Source: an uncultured Clostridia bacterium (lineage in GTDB: Bacteria > Bacillota > Clostridia > Christensenellales > Borkfalkiaceae). From it: a stretch of 34,663 bases of DNA. The translations under genes and the position numbers were made by a program. Shown here piece after piece: positions 7,683 through 14,239 of this stretch; position 1 is the stretch's first letter; each line of letters begins with the position of its first letter. Below the pieces are notes generated by a model. The model ran no database searches. It was not told the DNA's origin and saw only the letters and a program-made list of their open reading frames with translations. The DNA lies in assembly GCA_944376455.1 (NCBI GenBank), contig CALWCO010000016.1, positions 1-34,663 of the forward strand, given 5' to 3'.

Positions 7683-8273
7683 ATGAAATATAACTTTTAT
7701 GCCTATATGGACAGAATGAAATACATCCGCCGTTGGCAGCTGATGCGTTCGGTGCGGGAGGAGAATATCATGGAACACTCCCAAAGCGTCGCCCTGCTCA
7801 CGCACGCGCTCGCCGTCATCCGCAACAAGGTATTCGGCGGTCACGCCGACGTCGGCAAAGCCGTGCTCTATGCCGTCTATCACGAAACCGCCGAGGTCAT
7901 GACGGGCGACCTTCCCACGCCCATCAAGTATTTCAATCGCGGCATTTTGGGGGAGTACAAAGAACTTGAACGGCAGGCGGGCGAAAAAATGATTTCCATG
8001 TTGCCCGACGAATTGCGCGAAGAGATTTCTCCGTATGTATTGAGCGACGGGGAAAGTGAGGAATATAAACTCGTCAAAGCCGCAGACAAACTTTCGGCAT
8101 ACATCAAGTGTCTGGAAGAGTTGCGCAGCGGCAATTCCGAATTCGCGCACGCCAAGAAGAGCATCGAAGCCGAGCTCAAGGGGCGTGGCATGCCCGAGAT
8201 CGACTATTTTATGGAGCACTTCATTGACGGTTATTCGCTGACGCTGGACGAGCTCGGCTCCTTCGGCGACTGA
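7683..8273 (+). CDS. yfbR: YfbR-type HD-domain 5'-deoxynucleotidase
   Basis: Cytoplasmic phosphohydrolase that removes phosphate from deoxynucleoside 5'-monophosphates. The product (196 aa) aligns well from memory with E. coli YfbR along its length: RWQLMRSVREENIMEHS near the start (the His is a metal ligand), GDLPTPIKYFN, KAADKLSAYIKCLEEL (the Asp is the last ligand) and DYFMEHF. The family's HD pair reads His-Glu here (YHETAE in place of YHDASE); the downstream catalytic Glu is kept. The ATG at 7683 behind AAGGAAGGGG is preferred to an upstream in-frame GTG at 7644 that lies inside the leader hairpins. Confidence 0.9.
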   Translation: MKYNFYAYMDRMKYIRRWQLMRSVREENIMEHSQSVALLTHALAVIRNKVFGGHADVGKAVLYAVYHETAEVMTGDLPTPIKYFNRGILGEYKELERQAGEKMISMLPDELREEISPYVLSDGESEEYKLVKAADKLSAYIKCLEELRSGNSEFAHAKKSIEAELKGRGMPEIDYFMEHFIDGYSLTLDELGSFGD

Positions 8274-8379
8274 CGTTGCGGTAAGCCTTTTGGAAACGGG
8301 TGATCCGAAAGGGCTTTACGAGTATTTGTTTTTTTCGCAACAAAAATTTGCGGGACACTGTTTTCCGAAAAGGAAATAA

Positions 8380-8420
8380 GGGCGGCGGATCCGAAACGGA
8401 CCCGCCGCTCTTGTTTTCTT
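8380..8420 (+). terminator. Terminator after yfbR
   Basis: GGGCGGCGGATCCG and CGGACCCGCCGCTC pair over 14 positions with one mismatch around an AAA loop, followed by TTGTTTTCTT. It lies 106 bases after the yfbR stop. The stretch 8421-8603 beyond it shows no gene; it holds only a weak CGGCCG inverted repeat near 8460-8478. Confidence 0.85.
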
Positions 8421-8603
8421 GATAAAAAATGCCGCGACGGATGAAAAAAGTTTTTTCGGCCGGAAGGGTATCGGCCGTTCCGATTTGATCTTTGCACCGT
8501 CTTTGTTCCTTTTCTTCCGTTCCGCGTCGTTCTCTTTTTCCCGTTTGCGGGCGCGCCGAACGACCTCGATCGGCTCACCTGCAAACGGGCGAGGGGACAG
8601 GAC

Positions 8604-8639
8604 AAAAAAGTATCCCCCTCACGCGGTGCGTAAGGGGGG
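8604..8639 (-). terminator. Terminator of the mini-ORF transcript
   Basis: On the - strand CCCCCTTACGC pairs with GCGTGAGGGGG (one mismatch) around ACC, then ATAC and TTTTTT. It closes the unit that starts at the promoter near 9014 and gives an RNA of about 380 bases. Confidence 0.8.
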
Positions 8640-8684
8640 AATTTTCGTATTTATACCTATTCAATTGTAGAGGCATCGATTCTT

Positions 8685-8708
8685 CTATATGCGTTCCTTG
8701 CTTTTCAT
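8685..8708 (-). CDS. Possible 7-codon mini-ORF
   Basis: ATG followed by seven codons (MKSKERI) and TAG, preceded by AGGAG at 8711-8715. The spacing of about two bases is too short for efficient initiation, so translation is doubtful. It is listed because it is the third ATG in the same short transcript with a purine-rich element in front. Confidence 0.2.
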   Translation of the reverse strand: MKSKERI

Positions 8709-8757
8709 TACTCCTATGCAGATACTACCCCGTTCTCTGCTCTCTTTGCGGAACTTT

Positions 8758-8790
8758 TTAAGATAAATGCCTCCCGGCAAAACTGTTCAT
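8758..8790 (-). CDS. 10-residue mini-ORF, overlaps the 16-residue one
   Basis: Encodes MNSFAGRHLS. GGGGAGGG (8799-8806) lies eight bases before the ATG, an ideal distance. The ATG overlaps the TGA of the preceding mini-ORF (ATGA), the arrangement of translationally coupled genes. Function unknown. The peptide matches nothing I recognise, and such a short frame could also be a regulatory (stalling or coupling) ORF rather than a source of a stable peptide. Confidence 0.45.
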   Translation of the reverse strand: MNSFAGRHLS

Positions 8791-8837
8791 TGGAATAGCC
8801 CTCCCCGAAAGATTTTGCGCGCGAGAATTCTGAACAT
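8787..8837 (-). CDS. 16-residue cationic mini-ORF
   Basis: Encodes MFRILARKIFRGGLFQ, with net positive charge and alternating hydrophobic and basic residues. AAGGAGGT (8845-8852) stands seven bases before the ATG, one of the best ribosome binding sites in the window. A consensus promoter lies 150 bases upstream, and no normal-sized gene follows before the terminator at 8604, so it is not a leader peptide for a downstream enzyme. A longer 65-codon frame over the same bases (8955-8758) lacks a ribosome binding site. Function unknown; an amphipathic membrane-active or signalling peptide is only a guess. Confidence 0.55.
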   Translation of the reverse strand: MFRILARKIFRGGLFQ

Positions 8838-8869
8838 AGTCCGTACCTCCTTGTCGTTTCGTTGGCGCA

Positions 8870-8948
8870 GGAGAAAATCTTTTTCTCCTTTCCGTGATCT
8901 TTCTTTGTTGTAAGCTCCTTTTTTGAACAATCCCTTTCATGTTCAAAA
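8870..8948 (-). other. Leader hairpins before the mini-ORFs
   Basis: In the 5' part of the mini-ORF transcript, TTTTGAACA/TGTTCAAAA (8940-8948 with 8921-8929) forms a 9-bp stem with a ten-base loop. GGAGAAAA/TTTTCTCC (8881-8888 with 8870-8877) forms an 8-bp stem with a three-base loop, ending 18 bases before the AAGGAGGT site. A nearby copy of CTTTTTGAAAC offers an alternative partner for the first stem, which would allow switching. Confidence 0.5.
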
Positions 8949-8986
8949 GTTTCAAAAAGTGTTGCGCATTAACTTTTTGTACTTTT

Positions 8987-9014
8987 ATTATAGCATAAAA
9001 AAAATGTTTGTCAA
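8987..9014 (-). promoter_or_regulatory. Consensus sigma-A promoter of the mini-ORF transcript
   Basis: On the - strand a perfect TTGACA (9014-9009) and a perfect TATAAT (8992-8987) are 16 bases apart in A/T-rich DNA, the strongest promoter match in the window. Confidence 0.88.
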
Positions 9015-9047
9015 TACCTTTTTGAAAAAAAATTAAAAAAATTTTTT

Positions 9048-9089
9048 GGCGGGGAAAAGGGGACTGATTTTGAAGCGATTTTCCCCGCC
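9048..9089 (-). terminator. Probable terminator of the gerK operon
   Basis: GGCGGGGAAAA and TTTTCCCCGCC pair perfectly over 11 bp with a 20-base loop. On the - strand an A6 stretch and then long T-runs follow. The right arm is shared with a second possible stem (9080-9093 with 9100-9113, one mismatch), so the two structures exclude each other. It separates gerKC from the downstream promoter at 9014. Confidence 0.5.
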
Positions 9090-9126
9090 CCGCATTCTTG
9101 CGGGACGGGGAAATGGGGATAGGCGC

Positions 9127-9312
9127 GATTGAGCGTGCAAAGGGGAAGAAGAGACTCGCAAGGGATTAAGTGCATACAAAGGGGATAAGGGCATAAGGGC
9201 ATAAGGGCACGCGGCGAGTGATCGAGTGTGCACAAGGAACAGGGTATCGGGGAATGGGAGCGAGTTTGCACAGCGGTCAAGGAGAGTCGCGGCGAGGATT
9301 AAGCGTATACAA
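9127..9312. repeat. Degenerate repeats of about 38 bp after gerKC
   Basis: Five copies of a 16-base core, best written GATtgAGcGTGCAcAA, start at 9127, 9164, 9220, 9258 and 9297. Spacing is 37-39 bases except for one gap of 56, which holds a short GGCATAAG tandem run. Two copies are preceded by CGCGGCGAG. Cores contain six-base palindromes (GTGCAC, GTATAC). No coding signal was found in 9090-9403, so this is non-coding sequence between gerKC and its terminator. Confidence 0.55.
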
Positions 9313-9403
9313 GAGGCAGGGGCACGCGGAAAGCGGCTATCCGCGAAAGGGCGTTTTGCGCCCGAAGGGGAGCGGGGAAGGGAACGCGCAAAGAGGCGCG
9401 CGG

Positions 9404-10654
9404 TCAGTCGGAATCCCGCACGTGTATCTCGAAGGTGGGGACGATGCGGGCGAGAAGATCTTCTTTGTACGCGTTGTAGAAGGTCGTGTGATATTTTTGC
9501 AGGCGGTCGAGGGCGCCGAAAATATCGCATTGATTTTCCCGACACTTTTCAAAGACGGCGGAAATGTCGCGCGCGAGCAACTCTTCCGCCTTTTGCAACA
9601 ATTCTTCCCGCACGGTATTGGTCGAGGCGATGTTTTCAAGGCTCTTGGGAACGGTGCAGTCGCTCACCCGCGCGACGGCTTTCAATCCTATTTTCAGGCG
9701 CGGCAGGTTGTCTTTGGTCTGTAAATTTATTTTTCCTTTGACGTCCGTCAAGGAGAGCGCATAGGCCGTTCCGTCCGGCAGAGGTACCTGCAGCGTCGCT
9801 TGTCGCACCTTCCCGACGACGAGGTTGAGTGCGAAACTCTCTTCACGGGTGAGCACCGTTTTCAGTTTGCCGTCGTAGAACACGGCCGTGCATGCGCCGT
9901 AAAAAACCGAACTTTTTTGATCCTTGCCCGATTGTCCGCTTTGTCCGTTGTCCTGTGCGGCCGCGGCCGTTTGTGCACCGCCGCCGCTTTGACCTCCTTC
10001 ACCGCTTTGACCGCCTTGTGCGCCTTCCGTTTGCGGGAGAAGGAAGAGAAAGGGCATATATCCGCTCTTATGCTCGGAAAAATAATCGGCGGCAAAGTCT
10101 TTGAGATTGACGGTGGAGATGTTGCCGCTTTCTTTTGCCTCGGTCGCCAATATTTTCTGTAAGGCGAGGGCGGGCATGCTCTCCGTGGGGGTGGTCGCGG
10201 TCAGAATTTCCTGTGCGCTGCCCTCGCAGGCGGCGAGCAGACAGTTGTCGGACATCTGTTCGTTTCGCATGAAATAGCTCAGACAGTCGAATACGTTGCC
10301 TTGTGTGACCGTTTCGCCGAGTACGATAAGGTCGCAGAAGATGAGCTTGGGAAACCAGCCCGTCTTGGTGTTGATCTCCTGAAATGCGCGTGCGATTGTT
10401 TCCCCCGAACCGCTGATGGCGGTCGCCTGTGCCGCGCCGCCGCTTTTGGACGCTTCGGGAACGGCGATCTGTGCTGTGACGGAAAAATTGCCGTCTTCGG
10501 TGCGGTCGATGCCCGCCGCCAGAATGATCGCCGTCTTTTGAATGTCGATGAGACCGAAGTCAGTGCTGAAAAAAAGAAGAAAGAGAAAAGCGACGATGAA
10601 GAGAATGATTTTTTCGCCCCAGCGTCGGGGCAGGTAAAAGCGTGTTTTTTTCAA
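9404..10654 (-). CDS. gerKC: Germinant receptor C subunit (Ger(x)C family), atypical
   Basis: The C subunit of spore germinant receptors sits on the outer face of the spore inner membrane and is needed for nutrient response. Family features are an N-terminal hydrophobic helix (about 17-33), then the DIQKTAIILAAGID segment, a central domain and a C-terminal part ending in FEIHVRDSD. At 416 aa it is slightly long because of a Gly/Gln/Ser-rich insert near 213-243. No lipobox cysteine follows the N-terminal helix, whereas most family members are lipoproteins. Its start overlaps the stop of gerKB by four bases (ATGA). It is last in the operon gerKA-gerKB-gerKC. Confidence 0.85.
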   Translation of the reverse strand: MKKTRFYLPRRWGEKIILFIVAFLFLLFFSTDFGLIDIQKTAIILAAGIDRTEDGNFSVTAQIAVPEASKSGGAAQATAISGSGETIARAFQEINTKTGWFPKLIFCDLIVLGETVTQGNVFDCLSYFMRNEQMSDNCLLAACEGSAQEILTATTPTESMPALALQKILATEAKESGNISTVNLKDFAADYFSEHKSGYMPFLFLLPQTEGAQGGQSGEGGQSGGGAQTAAAAQDNGQSGQSGKDQKSSVFYGACTAVFYDGKLKTVLTREESFALNLVVGKVRQATLQVPLPDGTAYALSLTDVKGKINLQTKDNLPRLKIGLKAVARVSDCTVPKSLENIASTNTVREELLQKAEELLARDISAVFEKCRENQCDIFGALDRLQKYHTTFYNAYKEDLLARIVPTFEIHVRDSD

Positions 10655-11886
10655 AATTCTTTTCCTCCCGCGGGAATTTGTTGCCGCTTTCGATCACGGT
10701 TGTTGCGGTTATCGTTATCTTTCTCTTTATCTTTTTGCTCGTCTGTTTGCGGGTTATTGTCGCGGCGCGCTTGTTTCTCCCCTAAAAGCAACAGGGGACA
10801 CAAAAGAGGCAGGGCGTTGGCAAAGACGAGAAAGACGGGAAACAGATACCCGTTGATGGTGCGTTCGAGAGAGGGGAACGACTTGGCGGTGAAGAGTACG
10901 ACGAGCAATAAGACGCCGTTGACGATTGCCGAAAAGAGAGGGGGCATGTCTGTGTTGAAAGCCTTTCCCATCGTATAGGCGCTGAGCTGTATCGGCAGAG
11001 TGAGCGCGAAAAGCTGTACGAGCGAGAGGATATAGATGAAGAGGTAGTCGATCCGCCCGAGCGTCTTGAGGGCGTTGTAATATCTTGCGATCTTGACGAC
11101 GGCAAACGATTCGTTCATCGCCACGGTGGAAAATATCCCGTAAAATACCGCGAGGAAGAGAAGTACGACGCCCGCGCCGCAGGCATAAGAGATTCCCGTT
11201 TTGCATAAAAAATTTTTTTCCACGCGTACGTTACCCAGGAACACCAACACCCATCCCGCATCCGAGCACCAGCTCAGAACGTGCGCGGAGGCATTGAAAA
11301 TTTTCCCCGCACCCGCGGAGCCGATCGGCAGCAGCGCAGTGAAGTCGACGCTTGCGACCGACATAAAGAGCAATACCGGCACGGACACCAGGAAAAGCAG
11401 CGCGCTCACGTCTGCCGCCCGTCCCGCGCATTGCAATCCTTTTGCGGCGGCATAGCCGCTGAAAAAGAAAAAGGGAATGAAGATGAGAATGGTCGGCAGT
11501 GTATCGTACATGGTGTTCTGCGTATACAGCCGATGTTCCGTCACGGGTAAAACGGAGGAAAAAAGCAGGTACGCGCCCAAAATGAAATAAAATATCCGTG
11601 CCGCCCATGTCCCGAATTTTCCTTCAATCAGTTCAAACAGAGTTTTTTCCGTGCGCGACATGATCCACAGCAAGGCAAAGATGGCCGCTCCTTGCAGGAC
11701 AAAGACCGCCAGGGCGGCAAGAAGCAGGTCGTTGCCCGCGTATTGCGTCAATACGGACGGGAGCAGAATGATTTTATTTGCGGGCAGAAAAAAGGCGAGC
11801 ATAAAGCACAGCTGTCGCGTGGTGACGGTGTGTTTGTCGTTTCGCGTCATGCTGGTTGTATTGTTCATGTTTGTATTACTCTTCAT
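10651..11886 (-). CDS. gerKB: Germinant receptor B subunit (GerAB permease-like)
   Basis: Polytopic subunit of the APC-like transporter fold that binds the germinant. About ten hydrophobic segments span residues 27-370, beginning with TTRQLCFMLAFFLPANKIILLP, which fits the family's N-terminal TM1. The last 40 residues are a charged Asn/Asp/Lys/Arg-rich tail. The start overlaps the gerKA stop by 11 bases, and GGAGG lies about ten bases before it. In-frame ATGs at codons 6 and 13 are less well placed. The ligand cannot be told from sequence. Confidence 0.88.
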   Translation of the reverse strand: MKSNTNMNNTTSMTRNDKHTVTTRQLCFMLAFFLPANKIILLPSVLTQYAGNDLLLAALAVFVLQGAAIFALLWIMSRTEKTLFELIEGKFGTWAARIFYFILGAYLLFSSVLPVTEHRLYTQNTMYDTLPTILIFIPFFFFSGYAAAKGLQCAGRAADVSALLFLVSVPVLLFMSVASVDFTALLPIGSAGAGKIFNASAHVLSWCSDAGWVLVFLGNVRVEKNFLCKTGISYACGAGVVLLFLAVFYGIFSTVAMNESFAVVKIARYYNALKTLGRIDYLFIYILSLVQLFALTLPIQLSAYTMGKAFNTDMPPLFSAIVNGVLLLVVLFTAKSFPSLERTINGYLFPVFLVFANALPLLCPLLLLGEKQARRDNNPQTDEQKDKEKDNDNRNNRDRKRQQIPAGGKEF

Positions 11887-13321
11887 CGTCGCGCAACCTC
11901 CGTTTGTTGTTTCCTCTAATGGGAACGGGTCTGTCCCGCAGTTCCCGCAGGTTATATTTGGTGAAGGCGTCCCGCAGATCGTTTTCGATCATCGGGGAGA
12001 AGGGCGCAAGCAACGGTGCGCCGTAACTCTCCGACGAGAAGAGATAGTAGAGCAGGAACGCGGTGAGCAGTACGATGCCGTATATCCCGACGCTTCCCGC
12101 CGCCAACAGCATTAGAAGGCGGATGAGGGAGGTCGTTTCGATGAGGTTGGGCACGGTATACAGGCAGATGCCCGACAGCGCAATGATGAGTATGGCGGGC
12201 GTGGAGAGTATGCCCGCATTCACGGCAGTATCCCCGAGCACCAAAGCCCCCACGACGGACAGGGCCATGCCCACGTATTTCGGCATCCGCACGCTGGCTT
12301 CGGTGAGCACTTCCAGCAGCAGTACGGTGAGGAACATTTCCAGACTGGGCGAGAGCGGCAGCCCCTGAATGTTGCTTGCAATGGTCAGGAGCAGTCCGAG
12401 GGGCAGGAGTTGCAATTTGAAGAGTTGCGCCGATACATAGAAGGCGGGAAGATAAATGGATATGATGAGGGAAAAGATGCGGATGAATCGGGTGAAGGAC
12501 GCGCGGAAGGGCGACACGAAATAATCTTCGCTCGCCTGAAAATCTTCGATGAGCAGGTAGGGCAGGGTGAGCGCGATGGGCGAGCCGTCGACGAGAATCC
12601 CGACCCGCCCTTCCAGCATCTTTGCGGCGAGAATATCCGGCTTTTCGGTCGTGCCCGTCTGTTTGAACAGGGAATGTCGCCGTCCCGCGAGGAAGAGGGC
12701 GACGTAAGAAGAGTCGGACACGCCGTCGATGTCGATGCGTTTGAGCCGGGACTCTATGTTGCGCACGACTTCGTCCCGCGCAATATTTTTGAGATAACAA
12801 AGGGCGACTTTTGTGCGGCTCCGCCGTCCGATCGTAACGGTTTTGAAGAGCAGTTCGGGCGTTTTGATCCGTGTGCGCAGGAGAGACATATTGGTCTTGA
12901 CGTCCTCGACAAAGCCCGCCCGCGGGCCCTTGATGGCGATGTCTGTGGGCGGTTCCATAACGGCGCGTGCGGGAACGGTCTTGACGCCGACGATCAGAGA
13001 ACGGTCAAATCCGTCGACGAAAAGCACGGCGTTGCCGTCAAGGATTTCTTCCGTGAGCGAAGCGAAATCCCCGCCCTCCTTGTTTTCGGGCGCGGCAACG
13101 GCTCGGATAATGCCTTCAAAGGTTTCCTCCCCCGTATATTCGCCGAGGGGCTTGGCCACCTGTTCGCCCAAAAGCTCTTTATTGGTAACGCCGTCCGTGA
13201 AGATCGCGGTGCATTCCCGGCCCGACGGCAGGGAAAAAGCAAAGGTGAGAATGTCTTCCGCAGGCAGGAGTTCTTTGAGCTTTTGTATGTTTTTTCTTAA
13301 ATCCTTTTCCGGTTTTTGCAT
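11876..13321 (-). CDS. gerKA: Germinant receptor A subunit (GerAA family)
   Basis: Largest subunit of the spore germination receptor. The N-terminal soluble half carries the family sequence GPRAGFVEDVKTNMSLLR, then TIGRRSRTKVAL and TEKPDILAAKMLEGRVGI with VDGSP, followed by four to six membrane segments and a basic cytoplasmic tail. The ATG at 13321 (481 aa) starts the usual charged KLKELL-type N-terminus. The open frame continues upstream to 13447 but would then read through a 17-bp hairpin, so the shorter form is chosen even though no clear ribosome binding site precedes it; an adjacent GTG at 13327 is equally possible. First gene of the tricistron. Expression in the forespore is expected for the family. 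Confidence 0.9.
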   Translation of the reverse strand: MQKPEKDLRKNIQKLKELLPAEDILTFAFSLPSGRECTAIFTDGVTNKELLGEQVAKPLGEYTGEETFEGIIRAVAAPENKEGGDFASLTEEILDGNAVLFVDGFDRSLIVGVKTVPARAVMEPPTDIAIKGPRAGFVEDVKTNMSLLRTRIKTPELLFKTVTIGRRSRTKVALCYLKNIARDEVVRNIESRLKRIDIDGVSDSSYVALFLAGRRHSLFKQTGTTEKPDILAAKMLEGRVGILVDGSPIALTLPYLLIEDFQASEDYFVSPFRASFTRFIRIFSLIISIYLPAFYVSAQLFKLQLLPLGLLLTIASNIQGLPLSPSLEMFLTVLLLEVLTEASVRMPKYVGMALSVVGALVLGDTAVNAGILSTPAILIIALSGICLYTVPNLIETTSLIRLLMLLAAGSVGIYGIVLLTAFLLYYLFSSESYGAPLLAPFSPMIENDLRDAFTKYNLRELRDRPVPIRGNNKRRLRDDEE

Positions 13322-13356
13322 GATCACTATGCAGTATAGGCAGTCGCCCGTAAAAT

Positions 13357-13400
13357 ATCCGCCCCCGCGCGTCAAACGACGCGCGGGGGCGGATGTTTTT
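13357..13400. other. 17-bp perfect hairpin in the gerKA leader
   Basis: ATCCGCCCCCGCGCGTC (13357-13373) pairs fully with its complement at 13378-13394 around AAAC. On the + strand TTTTT follows (13396-13400), giving a textbook terminator shape, but no + strand gene is upstream. On the - strand it lies in the leader, 36 bases before gerKA, and is followed by ATTTTA. It may attenuate gerKA or block antisense transcription into it. Confidence 0.6.
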
Positions 13401-13542
13401 AAAAAATAAATAAAAAAAGGCGGCATGATTGTGCCCCCGACAGTCACAAACGGGTGTATACTGGAAAAGGCGGGTGAGAAATTTTTTCATTGGCGGCAGG
13501 GGCACGGGAGCTGTTTTTTTGCCGCCGAAGGGTTTTTTCGCA

Positions 13543-14097
13543 ATGGAGGACTCGGAAATTTTTCAGTTGCTCGGTCAGTTCGGCATCGATGCCGCGCTCG
13601 TTGCGGCCGCGGTCGCCGTCATTGTGCGCGTGCTCAGGCAGACGCTTTTCAAGGATAAGGCAAACGCCCTCCTGACGGCGGTTCTGCCGTTTGCGTTGGG
13701 TGCAGTGCTCTTTGCGGCGGTGCAGTGCGTGACGCACCCTTCGTGGGAATATCTTTCGGAAAACATCGCCGACATTCTTCGCCGCGGCTTTGCCACGGGC
13801 TGCCTTGCCACATTGTTCGGCGCCTTTTTGTCCCGTTTTACGGGCAAAAAGGCGCTTTCGGCCAAGGAATCGGTGGTGCGAGAACTTTTGTCGGGTGTGG
13901 CGTCGGGACAAAATCTCGACGACCTCGCCGTCAAAGTCGCCGCTTGTGTTTCGGAAGAATATTCCGCGGAGGACATTGAGCGGGTGGAGGAGACGTTGCG
14001 CGCCTATGCGGAGGAATGCGCGGCGGAAAACGCCGCGGACGATCTGCGCGTGCTCGCCGAACTGATCGTGCGGACGCTGGAGACAACGGCGGTATAA
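13543..14097 (+). CDS. Unrecognised membrane protein
   Basis: I do not recognise this 185-residue product. Three hydrophobic stretches are visible (about 13-30, 40-62 and 84-103), followed by a soluble acidic C-terminal half (110-185) rich in Ala, Glu and Val that looks helical. The small size and membrane-then-helix layout resemble holin-like or scaffold proteins, but no signature supports either. Codon usage matches its neighbours. The ATG is preferred over an upstream start at 13429; GAAGGG about ten bases before it is a weak ribosome binding site. It is divergent from the germination operon and ends with its own terminator, so it is probably a single-gene unit. Confidence 0.65.
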   Translation: MEDSEIFQLLGQFGIDAALVAAAVAVIVRVLRQTLFKDKANALLTAVLPFALGAVLFAAVQCVTHPSWEYLSENIADILRRGFATGCLATLFGAFLSRFTGKKALSAKESVVRELLSGVASGQNLDDLAVKVAACVSEEYSAEDIERVEETLRAYAEECAAENAADDLRVLAELIVRTLETTAV

Positions 14098-14130
14098 CTG
14101 TTTGTTCAAAGGTCTGCAATGTTTCAAAGC

Positions 14131-14168
14131 CGGGAGGGCGGTCCGAAAGGGCCGCCTTCCCGTGCTTT
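14131..14168 (+). terminator. Terminator after the unknown membrane protein
   Basis: CGGGAGGGCGGTCC pairs with GGGCCGCCTTCCCG over 14 bp, including G-U pairs, around a GAAA loop, and TGCTTTAT follows. Confidence 0.8.
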
Positions 14169-14239
14169 ATAAACAAACACGTAAAAAGCAAAGACTTAAA
14201 GATCTGAAGTCTTGAAGCGTGCACAGTCGTTCACAAACC

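Noticed and set aside
8758..8955. 65-codon basic open frame on the - strand in the mini-ORF transcript
   Set aside because: No ribosome binding site at its start, while two shorter frames over the same bases have excellent ones. It is more likely a by-product of A-rich leader sequence.
8604..8980. tmRNA, RNase P RNA, 6S RNA or SRP RNA, suggested by the transcript size
   Set aside because: None of the conserved parts (tag reading frame ends, GAGGAAAGTCC-type core, large 6S bulge, SRP GGAA tetraloop domain) could be found.
9127..9312. CRISPR array
   Set aside because: The repeats differ from copy to copy, spacing fills are similar purine-rich DNA and not unique spacers, and no cas gene is near.
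9033..9545. Open frame on the - strand through the degenerate repeats after gerKC
   Set aside because: It starts inside gerKC in another frame, is rich in Arg/Pro/Leu from the repeat bases, and lacks a ribosome binding site.
13322..13447. N-terminal extension of gerKA up to 13447
   Set aside because: It would translate through a 17-bp perfect hairpin and adds residues unlike the family's charged N-terminus.
13408..13470. Sigma-F/sigma-G promoter for gerKA from GTATA and GGGCACAAT on the - strand
   Set aside because: The two elements are about 20 bases apart instead of about 15, and the resulting leader would begin with the strong hairpin. Left open rather than annotated.
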